Virus record (IMG/VR): IMGVR_UViG_3300049489_000779
Location: 1-23,829 of that record
Origin: a virus
Direction: 5' to 3' (one strand)
DNA: 23,829 nt
Shown: piece after piece, positions 9,401 to 14,285 of the stretch
Position numbering within the stretch: position 1 is the first letter of the stretch
Layout: the number at the start of each line of letters is the position of its first letter
The notes under the pieces: generated by a model
The model's input: only the letters and a program-made list of their open reading frames with translations
Told to the model about the DNA's origin: nothing
Databases searched by the model: none
Position numbers and translations under genes: made by a program

Positions 9401-9811
9401 GCCTACTATGAACTTCCGGAACTACCTGTTGGAGCAAAGTTGCTTCAAATTTATGTTTTCGGTAAATTCGACGGAGATCCAACAACAGCCGATTTGGACT
9501 TCAACGTTTACGCTCTTACTGGAACTACTTTTTCAACGGCAGCGGGAAATATTAATCCTACTGCAGCAAACCAGCGTTTCGACCAAGCTACCATCACTGG
9601 CGCAAATTTTTTGGCCGGCTCCGATCCTGGATCTGTTACATATTCGGTAAACGGCGGATCTGGGTTTGATATTGAAACACCGGATCTTTCTGGAACAAAC
9701 CGAACAGCATATGTAGTTCATTTAAAAACAAATACTATTGGGGCAAATATTTACGCAAATATCTATGCTGTTGGAGTAACTTACACTTACAACTCCGTGG
9801 ACAACTGCTAA
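6443..9811 (+). CDS. Tail fibre protein
   Basis: This is a 1122-residue fibre. The N-terminal 350 residues (HLRSIESSIVADFDLLAGQ, ARPMFFSLTNGRD, NSLKDWVDAVNTRLWEVGGG) match the style of phage fibre attachment domains. Residues about 350-500 are beta-rich. From about residue 680 there is a series of Asp-Gly turn repeats of the type F-S-V-D-G-x-x-G-D-T followed by a hydrophobic L-x-I-Y-S-D strand (SVDGATGDT, SIDGDTGDT, SVAGVNGDT, TVDGNNGNT), typical of a trimeric beta-structured shaft. The last 170 residues form a distinct tip domain that includes aromatic strands (YAVGVTYTYNSV) and ends in a cysteine. An excellent ribosome site (AAAGGTGAG at 6431-6439) precedes the ATG. It is probably the main host-recognition fibre. 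Endolysin follows after one base. Confidence 0.88.
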   Translation: MSVLRQFNYLGQQRLDLSHLRSIESSIVADFDLLAGQVLSGAKSYVVKGLTISPSFIGSSANLVELDVRDALILHYLAAENGTIYSFPRTDEVTNLDVLDPSVNSKVIGSFIASEKHYIGIDLFRKTDPLTNDVVKFLDADTKLEFSKIVPTARVLDYTIYVSLEPFVVSSNILPIAIISTNASNQVTVLQDARPMFFSLTNGRDTPNKNYKFPWSAGRDAQVVLNTGATQDSAFLIGDKNLNSLKDWVDAVNTRLWEVGGGQSWYSATSDRDVKVAFGPDTLGDGYNVTFVAGPATKVTYTGQTVNLQVGETVDFGGGATNRTIYAIVDNGATGTIYISGNATGVSGSITGDTTGGDGTVGVATFSVSDILIWKDISILFANSAATFNEVNDATDGVTFLDGQCLYVDINRETDLTAPAGLNAAIADLDSLGSPTIPGSRFVLAWRHGDNVYLRDQPFEAGRSYNVATVSAFGDVRLYENDNEAFNSATPEALSSFNFDSNHGVPKLNSVGTRLLGTTVVGTDGNWFVGTNDRLVARNAPSAGQASVLVDGSNPASTAISSAALRVNVTTLDDGDHFLGITSNASSILSVYKNTATGTNADFRFFGSGRFVANTVVGSTTTDSILQLYSSNALSSGEYYFNITDGNGLSADLSLLSLKRTTAREFLLGNSTDFSIYSGDETGSVFSVDGATGDTIIEGALDLNGPLDVLGSTIHRADVILYNAVDLHLYEDAGTLISASLTSGTTTGGKLELYDGANALRCIIRGQHSAGQNIALFQGDPGGTTAADSIVYINSTAAVGANECFLSIADNGTEVFSVNNNDVVLRNGYDLAMYSTGAALNVSIDGDTGDTKLFNGGDLFIYSDASPGALPKFSVAGVNGDTKLYSGALLKIYSDVGATEQFTVDGNNGNTFVNGTLEVDGATNLDSTLDVAGDTTLSGSTSNNDIIWTNRRDKSIFKLAVPYKTAGTVGQELNYHKINLFDGASQAYYELPELPVGAKLLQIYVFGKFDGDPTTADLDFNVYALTGTTFSTAAGNINPTAANQRFDQATITGANFLAGSDPGSVTYSVNGGSGFDIETPDLSGTNRTAYVVHLKTNTIGANIYANIYAVGVTYTYNSVDNC

Positions 9812-9812
9812 A

Positions 9813-10373
9813 ATGACCCTAACTAAAGCAGACCTTTGCCTAATAATGCCTAATCTAGCCAAGAATCAACAAAGGCTAGATATCCACTATATCTATTTAG
9901 TCGAAGCGTTAGAGGAAGCAGAGATCAATACTCCGGCCAGGATTGCCGCCTTCCTGGCTCAAGTAGCCCATGAGTCTTACGAGTTCAAGTACATGTCAGA
10001 GGTTTGGGGTCCAACTGACGCTCAAAAGCGTTACGAGCCACCTAATCCACTAGCTAAGAAGCTAGGTAATACTCAGCCAGGAGATGGCTTCAGGTATCGT
10101 GGAGCAGGCCCCATCCAATTGACCGGCAGGGCGAACTATAGGGCTTGTGGTAAGGATTTGGGGCTGGACCTAGAGGGAAACCCGGATCAAGCCCATACGC
10201 CCGCTGTAGGGCACCGTATTGCGGCCTGGTACTGGCGAACCAGGAACCTGAACGCCCTGGCTGATGCAAAACAGTTTGACGCCATTACAAAGAAGGTGAA
10301 CGGTGGATTCAACGGGAAGTCTCACAGAGACCAGTACTACGCTAAGGCTTGCGAGGTTTTGAACGTGACTTAG
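9813..10373 (+). CDS. Endolysin, GH19 (chitinase-like) lysozyme
   Basis: This is a 186-residue muralytic enzyme of glycoside hydrolase family 19, which cleaves the peptidoglycan glycan strand at the end of infection. Visible motifs are AAFLAQVAHES at 45-55 with candidate catalytic Glu54, a second acidic residue Glu63 in MSEVWGPT, the substrate-groove segment GDGFRYRGAGPIQLTGRANY at 90-109, AAWYWRTRNLN near 137-147, and the C-terminal VNGGFNG at 162-168. Length is that of a single catalytic domain. There is no signal peptide or cell-wall-binding domain, so export by a holin is expected, although no holin was recognised in the window. The gene lies 1 base after the fibre stop, and its last 32 bases overlap the 3' end of the opposite-strand gene. 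Assignment to GH19 is confident. Confidence 0.93.
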   Translation: MTLTKADLCLIMPNLAKNQQRLDIHYIYLVEALEEAEINTPARIAAFLAQVAHESYEFKYMSEVWGPTDAQKRYEPPNPLAKKLGNTQPGDGFRYRGAGPIQLTGRANYRACGKDLGLDLEGNPDQAHTPAVGHRIAAWYWRTRNLNALADAKQFDAITKKVNGGFNGKSHRDQYYAKACEVLNVT

Positions 10374-10524
10374 ACTTCAAGAGCAACTTCTCGTTCTTAA
10401 TCGCATCGGAAATAACCATCAATAGAGCTTTCAGGCAAACCTCGCTGTCCAGCGGATCGCGGTCAACTTCTTTGCCGTTCTTATACGTCACTAAGCTGAT
10501 AGTTCCGTCTAGCTCGATCGACAT
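10342..10524 (-). CDS. Small hypothetical protein, last gene of the leftward block
   Basis: This is a 60-residue protein from the ATG at 10524, or 67 from a TTG at 10545. The sequence runs from an acidic/hydrophobic start (MSIELDGTISLVTYKNGKEV) through a helix (CLKALLMVISDAIKNEK) to a very basic, Pro/Ser-rich tail (KSKSRSKPRKP). No family recognised. The composition looks like real coding and there is a 42-base gap after the preceding stop. Neither start has a convincing ribosome site; ATG was preferred because it begins the structured part. Its 3' end runs 32 bases into the endolysin gene on the other strand, so the basic tail is encoded antisense to endolysin codons. The + strand ORF over the same region (10349-10570) looks like a shadow. 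Confidence 0.6.
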   Translation of the reverse strand: MSIELDGTISLVTYKNGKEVDRDPLDSEVCLKALLMVISDAIKNEKLLLKSKSRSKPRKP

Positions 10525-10558
10525 AGACTCTTTGTTTTTAGTCAAGACTTGCTCAGGG

Positions 10559-10882
10559 TTAGGGGGTTAGAATTCTCCATGCCATTGCAGCCACTCCTGG
10601 TATTTGTCCGTTCCCAGTGGCTCTAATGCGGTCCATCCGATAGGCCACCCCATCATCCATTCGCGGATCCATAATTGGATTCCACCATTGACGTTTTTGA
10701 TTTTTTGAGTTAACCTCCGATGACTCGGATGCTTCTGCATTGACGGACAAAACTCGTTGCCCACTGTAGTTGGAGTTGGAAGCAACGATCCAGATCCTAC
10801 GCCTATAGTGCGGAGCCCCAATGTCTGCCCCCCCCCAATCGCTCCATATCGTATTCCATTGTACCGAATTTCGTAAATAATA
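10559..10882 (-). pseudogene. C-terminal remnant of a C5-cytosine DNA methyltransferase (Dcm-like), -1 frame
   Basis: This frame is open for 107 residues between a TAG at 10883-10885 and a TAA at 10559-10561. It reads ADIGAPHYRRRIWIVA, which fits motif VIII of C5-MTases, then a spacer with WWNPIMD, then DGVAYRMDRIRATGNGQIPG and VAAMAWRIL, which fit the motif X region (GNxxxP). Motifs I, IV and VI, including the catalytic PCQ, are absent, so it cannot methylate DNA alone. No good ATG/GTG start with a ribosome site was seen; a TTG at 10750 falls after motif VIII. It can be reached from the overlapping ORF that starts at 10977 by a -1 slip, or by one extra G, in the G9 tract. It is either a gene remnant or the second half of a frameshifted product. 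Strong as a homology signal, weak as a functional gene. Confidence 0.7.
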
Positions 10883-10977
10883 CTACGACCAACAAATCCT
10901 TTAGGCTGAGAGTAGTGTACTGCCATATCTGCTCGCAAAAGAGGGTCCGACTTTGGCACTACAATTAGCTCGAGCAT
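10567..10977 (-). CDS. Chimeric small protein: Mom-like N-terminus joined to an out-of-frame cytosine-methylase tail
   Basis: The frame encodes 136 residues from the ATG at 10977, which directly follows the Dam stop (TAAATG). Residues 1-47 (VVPKSDPLLRADMAVHYSQP, then KGFVGRSI and a YGAI strand) resemble the N-terminus of Mom-like DNA-modification or GNAT-type phage proteins, of which only this fragment remains. Residues 48-50 are three glycines from a G9 tract. The rest (LLPTPTT at 65-71, PSMQKHPSHRRL, then EWMMGWPIGWTALEPLGTDK) resembles sequence that I recall at the ends of phage proteins annotated as DNA methyltransferases. The same DNA in the -1 frame also encodes a cytosine-methylase C-terminus (separate entry). 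So the gene may be decayed, may need a frameshift, or may be an overprinted functional ORF. No catalytic motif is present in this frame. Confidence 0.55.
   Translation of the reverse strand: MLELIVVPKSDPLLRADMAVHYSQPKGFVGRSIIYEIRYNGIRYGAIGGGQTLGLRTIGVGSGSLLPTPTTVGNEFCPSMQKHPSHRRLTQKIKNVNGGIQLWIREWMMGWPIGWTALEPLGTDKYQEWLQWHGEF
10828..10836 (-). repeat. G9 homopolymer (C9 on + strand)
   Basis: Nine consecutive G on the minus strand encode GGG in the 136-residue ORF. A -1 slip or gain of one base here moves reading exactly into the Dcm-like frame (GGG then ADIGAPHYRRR). Tracts of this length are prone to replication slippage, phase variation and sequencing indels. Confidence 0.85.
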
Positions 10978-11502
10978 TTAAATCTCTTTACGGTACTGGT
11001 TCTTGGGATCCCACGCTTTATACTCCGTAGGATCATTGAACATATTTGAGCTTTTGTTATAACTGTACACCACTAGGCAAGACGGGAACGGCGCCGAGTT
11101 TTCTGCATTTCCGAACTTCAGCCGGCCCTTCAGAAATCGTACTTCGGCGGCTTTATCAAATACCCAGTCATGAAACCAAGACGTATCTGTCCTGGCCGGA
11201 ACTAGACAGACTACCATTGCTCCGTTTAGACTCGACTCGTACGCCTTTTGCATCCAAAGGCCGATCCCACGTCCATACGGTGGATTCAACCAGATGGTTT
11301 CGTTTGAGCAATCCTTCTCATTCCAGATAACCCAACTCTTATTTAGAGCGTCGTCTGATTCTACAAAGAATTTGGAACACTTGGCGTTTTCTACAGAAGC
11401 CGCTGCATCCAAACCAAACCCAAATTCTCGGTCTAGAATTTCAAACAGCCATTGGGGAGTGGCCCAATCGCCTTTTGCTGAACTATAAAGAGCGTCGTTC
11501 AC
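10978..11502 (-). CDS. DNA N6-adenine methyltransferase, phage Dam type
   Basis: The 174-residue enzyme transfers methyl from SAM to adenine N6, probably to protect phage DNA from host restriction. Seen motifs, numbered from GTG at 11502, are GDWATPQWLFEIL near the N-terminus, FGLDAAAS at 29-36, WLNPPYG at 71-77 with the NPPY catalytic motif, and LVPARTDTSWFHDWV, which is typical of the phage Dam family (PF05869). Length fits the family. The GTG is chosen because it forms a 4-base GTGA overlap with the stop of the lipoprotein gene and has GGGTGA 4 bases upstream; a TTG at 11517 would add five residues. The next ORF begins immediately after its stop and holds fragments of other DNA-modification genes, so this corner is a modification cluster. 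No cognate restriction endonuclease is seen. Confidence 0.9.
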   Translation of the reverse strand: MNDALYSSAKGDWATPQWLFEILDREFGFGLDAAASVENAKCSKFFVESDDALNKSWVIWNEKDCSNETIWLNPPYGRGIGLWMQKAYESSLNGAMVVCLVPARTDTSWFHDWVFDKAAEVRFLKGRLKFGNAENSAPFPSCLVVYSYNKSSNMFNDPTEYKAWDPKNQYRKEI

Positions 11503-12650
11503 GGTTTCACCCGACAAGCAGATTGGATAATTTCCTTCAACGACTCTAACATAGTCTGCTTGTAGCTGTAAAGTTCATATAGTTGACCACCACTAACCCT
11601 GGTGATATCAATGAAGTCTGTTGTATGAATTGGATTCACGAACATATACACCATGACTTCGTTGGACGCAGCCATTCCAGATAATTCCGCAGGTCCGACT
11701 TTCAAAAACCCCTGTCCCTCTTCGTCGGTAAACCCCACAAAAACCTTGATGGAGTTTTCACGCCAAGATAAACGTAGACGGTTATTTGGCACATCTGTAA
11801 CAAAATATAGGGCATCGTAACTCGGCTCCACTGAACCATCCCCATACGTACCGTGGACTAGAAGTGCATTATAAAAATCCTCTGCGTTTGTAAAATCAGC
11901 AATAACTGTAACCTTGAAGTCCGCTCCAATAGCGGGCATTCCAATCAAAGCAAATCGGTATTCATCTCCACCGTACAAAGACGCGAATTGGCTTGCTGCG
12001 TCAACGATATCTTCAATTAATCCAGCCATCGAGCCGGAGTAGTCGATAGCGAACACAAAATCGTAGACCTGGTTGTCTTGTAGGGCTTCGTTTACCACTC
12101 CATTACAATCATTGTCGATCTGGTCGCAAATCTCTTTTTGCGGAGTCACTTCATTGATACAGGAGATAACCCCGTCTACACAGCCAGAAATACCATAATG
12201 GCATGGGAGATTTAGCAGGGTCTCTTGTGGACCAGTATAGCAAGGAGGTGTGATTTTTAAGTTGTCTACGATCCCGTCGCAGTCGTTGTCTGCTCCGTCG
12301 CAAACTTCATCGTACGGGATATGGGCGTCACAGTACCACTTTCCTTCAACGCAAATCTCCCATCCTTCTCCGCACTCAGACCTGCACGATCGACCAAGAT
12401 ATTCGTCTACCTCGCCATTACAGTTATTGTCGGCTCCATCACAAGACTCTTCTTTGGGCCAAACCTGGTCCTTGCATCCTGTAACTTGGTTGTCGTCGTC
12501 GCAAACGTATACGCCTGACTTGCAAGCACCGACCAAAACGTCTTGAGGTAGCTCGAAGCAAGGTTTCCCGCAAAGAATGTCTGGTGCTGCGACCAACTTA
12601 TCTTCGCAGTTGCAGCTAGCCAGAAGTACAGCTAAAACCAACTTTTTCAT
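11499..12650 (-). CDS. Phage-encoded lipoprotein with three MopE-type motifs and a VWA domain
   Basis: This 383-residue protein starts at the ATG at 12650, one base after the deformylase stop, which places a signal peptide MKKLVLAVLLASC with lipobox LASC (lipidated Cys13) at the N-terminus. A start further upstream would bury that signal. The mature part is cysteine-rich and holds three copies of the MopE-type putative metal-binding motif: CDGADNNCNGEVDE at 70-83, CDGADNDCDGIVDN at 117-130, and CDQIDNDCNGVVNE at 175-188. Residues 197-377 form a von Willebrand factor A domain with an intact MIDAS (FAIDYSGSM at 200-208; FTDEE at 307-311), expected to bind a divalent cation and a ligand. It should be membrane-anchored and face the periplasm or cell surface. 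Superinfection exclusion, surface remodelling or binding of a host factor are possible; none is shown. Confidence 0.88.
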   Translation of the reverse strand: MKKLVLAVLLASCNCEDKLVAAPDILCGKPCFELPQDVLVGACKSGVYVCDDDNQVTGCKDQVWPKEESCDGADNNCNGEVDEYLGRSCRSECGEGWEICVEGKWYCDAHIPYDEVCDGADNDCDGIVDNLKITPPCYTGPQETLLNLPCHYGISGCVDGVISCINEVTPQKEICDQIDNDCNGVVNEALQDNQVYDFVFAIDYSGSMAGLIEDIVDAASQFASLYGGDEYRFALIGMPAIGADFKVTVIADFTNAEDFYNALLVHGTYGDGSVEPSYDALYFVTDVPNNRLRLSWRENSIKVFVGFTDEEGQGFLKVGPAELSGMAASNEVMVYMFVNPIHTTDFIDITRVSGGQLYELYSYKQTMLESLKEIIQSACRVKP

Positions 12651-12651
12651 A

Positions 12652-13161
12652 CTATCCGTGCTTTCGCCTACGCTTATTGTACTTCTTGATAGCTTCTGAT
12701 GCAGAAAACTCGCTAACCTGATCAAACATCGTTTCGCCGTTTAGATGGTCTACCTCGTGCTGGATAATACGAGCGGTAATTCCATTGAACACGGTTGTAT
12801 GCTGTTGTCCGTCAATGTCGTCGTACTGAACGGTAATTTCAGTGGAACGGTGAACAGGAACCGTTACGTAGGGAATGGACAGGCATCCCTCGTTCCGGTA
12901 GTCGGTATCTTCAGAGGAGTCGGTGATTGTCGGATTGGCCATGCAAATCGTATCGCCACCCCAACTTACCACGAGAGCCCTGCTGGGAACCCCGATTTGA
13001 ATGGCCGAGATCCCCACCCCGTTACACTCTTCCATTACAGAAATCATGCGTTGAAAAAGGTTTTGAAGTTCGTCTCCAAAGACGATACATGGAGATGAGA
13101 CTGACTCCAGTAGTTCGTCTGGATACAGAACTAAATCGTCAGGAAACTTCTTGTGGGCCAT
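12652..13161 (-). CDS. def: Peptide deformylase
   Basis: This 169-residue cytosolic metalloenzyme removes the N-formyl group from nascent proteins. All three family motifs are present: GVGISAIQ at 48-55 (GxGxAAxQ, with Ser in place of the first Ala), EGCLS at 91-95 carrying the metal-binding Cys93, and QHEVDH at 134-139 with His135, Glu136 and His139. Length is at the short end of bacterial enzymes, as in known phage deformylases, and the C-terminus is basic (KKYNKRRRKHG). The ATG lies 1 base after the preceding stop, and the lipoprotein gene begins 1 base after its own stop. Phage deformylases in marine phages are thought to support synthesis of host or phage proteins late in infection; here the neighbour suggests nothing more specific. 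The Ser substitution is conservative and activity is expected. Confidence 0.95.
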   Translation of the reverse strand: MAHKKFPDDLVLYPDELLESVSSPCIVFGDELQNLFQRMISVMEECNGVGISAIQIGVPSRALVVSWGGDTICMANPTITDSSEDTDYRNEGCLSIPYVTVPVHRSTEITVQYDDIDGQQHTTVFNGITARIIQHEVDHLNGETMFDQVSEFSASEAIKKYNKRRRKHG

Positions 13162-13162
13162 T

Positions 13163-13543
13163 TTAGAACGTCCTGTAGATTGTGGTGTAGTGGGAAATCT
13201 CGGTGTTCAATTCACGCATCTGTTTCTTGATTTTCTTGGATTCCGCAATCAGCTTGTTCTTCGCTGTTCCAGTTTCTTCGTTTGACTTTGCTAAAGTCTT
13301 TTCTAGCCCTGACTGCAACTTACTAAACGCTTTTTCTAGCTCTGCAATTTTTTCTTTGACTTCCTTCTTCCATCCAAGGGTGTGTAGAACAACGTAACAT
13401 TGTTGTGGCATGTCGGTCAAGTCCACAATACGGATCTTCTGAAGCGAGTCTTTGACCGCATCTACTCGATCAACCTCAATGTCGAGCCACTTCTTGATAC
13501 AGTCTAAAGACTCCGGGTTTTCAAGGAACTTCATTATTTTCAC
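13163..13543 (-). CDS. Coiled-coil hypothetical protein
   Basis: This is a 126-residue protein from the GTG at 13543, which overlaps the previous stop as GTGA and has AAAGG 7 bases upstream. A GTG at 13561 or an ATG at 13534 are alternatives. The first 60 residues are mixed (KFLENPESLDCIKKWLDIEV, then QCYVVLHTLGWK). Residues about 58-118 form a long charged coiled coil (KEKIAELEKAFSKLQSGL, KKIKKQMRELNTEISHY). Cytosolic, with no signal peptide. No family recognised. It sits between a zinc-ribbon coiled-coil protein and the deformylase in the same coupled operon, so the two coiled-coil neighbours could be partners; that is speculation. Confidence 0.75.
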   Translation of the reverse strand: MKIMKFLENPESLDCIKKWLDIEVDRVDAVKDSLQKIRIVDLTDMPQQCYVVLHTLGWKKEVKEKIAELEKAFSKLQSGLEKTLAKSNEETGTAKNKLIAESKKIKKQMRELNTEISHYTTIYRTF

Positions 13544-13875
13544 TGGTGGACCTTTCTCCACTTACAGCTATGACAAACCAAGAAGGTTTTGGGGCCAATG
13601 GGCATCTTTTCAACTCTTCCGTCGCAACCAGCTTCACAAACATAAGCCACTACCTTTGACACCGCTTCCTTTACTTGAGCTGGTTCGACTCGAGTTTCCT
13701 CGTGAACCGTAGTAAGACCGTCAACTGCGGCGTTCAGTTTTTCCAGTTCTTTTCTGGCTTGTGCAAGCTGCTTCCTAAGTCGGTTATTCTCTGATTTTAA
13801 CTCCTGAATGAGCTTCGTTTTAGGATCTTTCTCTGGAGCGTGCTGAGTCTTTCTACTACCCTTCCGTTTAGTCAT
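13540..13875 (-). CDS. Coiled-coil protein with C-terminal zinc ribbon
   Basis: This 111-residue protein has, from the ATG at 13875, a basic N-terminus (TKRKGSRKT), a coiled coil at about 20-50 (KLIQELKSENNRLRKQLAQA, then RKELEKL), and a C-terminal knuckle with Cys80, Cys84, Cys101 and Cys104 (CEAGC, 16 residues, CHSC) that should bind zinc. The basic start plus a zinc ribbon suggests nucleic-acid binding, possibly a transcription or recombination regulator; no family recognised. The start is uncertain: ATG at 13884 and 13917 are also in frame. I prefer 13875 because it makes the 8-base ATGACTAA overlap with the previous stop that recurs in this operon. It overlaps the next gene by GTGA. Confidence 0.72.
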   Translation of the reverse strand: MTKRKGSRKTQHAPEKDPKTKLIQELKSENNRLRKQLAQARKELEKLNAAVDGLTTVHEETRVEPAQVKEAVSKVVAYVCEAGCDGRVEKMPIGPKTFLVCHSCKWRKVHQ

Positions 13876-14113
13876 AGGTAACATTTTCGGTTTGTAGAAC
13901 CCACCTTTCTCCGTCATGAGAAAGTGTTAGTTTGTCAAATTTACTGCTTCGACAGTTAGCTATAGACGGATTATCGCAGATCATTCTTAGCAATTCAATC
14001 ATCAGGACATCTGCAATATTTGAGTCCCGCTCGCAATCCTCGGTCGTAAAGACCAGGATATTCTTGGAACCACCTTCGCCGATAGGCAGACTTTTTGAAA
14101 CCCTTTTAATCAT
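13868..14113 (-). CDS. Small hypothetical protein
   Basis: This is an 81-residue protein from the ATG at 14113. A longer in-frame version reaching 14194 would overlap the 55-residue gene upstream by 89 bases, so the internal ATG, which gives an 8-base ATGATTAA overlap, is preferred. Residues 1-15 are basic (MIKRVSKSLPIGEGG), followed by a strand (ILVFTTEDCERD), a helix (IADVLMIELLRMICDNP) and a closing beta-hairpin (FDKLTLSHDGERWVLQTENV). No motif was recognised. Compact alpha/beta, cytosolic. Confidence 0.68.
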   Translation of the reverse strand: MIKRVSKSLPIGEGGSKNILVFTTEDCERDSNIADVLMIELLRMICDNPSIANCRSSKFDKLTLSHDGERWVLQTENVTYD

Positions 14114-14273
14114 CGTCGGTTGAAATCCACGGCGAATCTTCGTCTTCCTCTTCAGCCCCTTCTTCCTCCAAACGGTCAATGAAGTATTCCGCAATTTCGT
14201 CCGCTACATCTGGACGAATCTTGTAATCGGAAAGTACATCGAGTAGAACGGCGCGGATAGCTGTATAGTTCAT
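14106..14273 (-). CDS. Short acidic hypothetical protein (55 residues)
   Basis: A short gene of 55 codons plus TAA. It starts at ATG 14271-14273 behind the strong ribosome site AGAGGAG and ends in an 8-base ATGATTAA overlap with the next gene. The protein has a helical N-terminal half (AIRAVLLDVLSDYKIRPDVA, DEIAEYFIDRL) and a highly acidic second half (EEEGAEEEDEDSPWISTDDD). The acidic tail resembles those of small phage DNA mimics or SSB-type tails that recruit partners, but no family was recognised. It fills the gap between the coiled-coil membrane protein and the 81-residue gene and is supported by ribosome site and spacing on both sides. Confidence 0.75.
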   Translation of the reverse strand: MNYTAIRAVLLDVLSDYKIRPDVADEIAEYFIDRLEEEGAEEEDEDSPWISTDDD

Positions 14274-14276
14274 GAT

Positions 14277-14283
14277 CTCCTCT
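14277..14283 (-). promoter_or_regulatory. Strong ribosome binding site for the 55-residue gene
   Basis: AGAGGAG lies 3 bases upstream of the ATG at 14273 on the minus strand. It is the best Shine-Dalgarno match I saw in the leftward block and settles the start of the short acidic gene. Confidence 0.8.
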
Positions 14284-14285
14284 TT

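Noticed and set aside
10349-10570. Plus-strand ORF of 73 codons after the endolysin
   Set aside because: It starts inside the endolysin gene in another frame with Ser/Phe-rich low-quality composition; the minus-strand ORF over the same region has better coding character.
12651-12725. Longer N-terminus for the lipoprotein (start at 12725)
   Set aside because: It would overlap the deformylase by 74 bases and hide an evident lipoprotein signal peptide.
12745-13166. Plus-strand ORFs opposite the deformylase
   Set aside because: They are antisense to a gene with all three deformylase motifs; no ribosome site or family.
13876-13917. Longer N-terminus for the zinc-ribbon protein (start at 13917)
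   Set aside because: No ribosome site, and it would overlap the previous gene by 50 bases; the 8-base overlap at 13875 fits the operon pattern.
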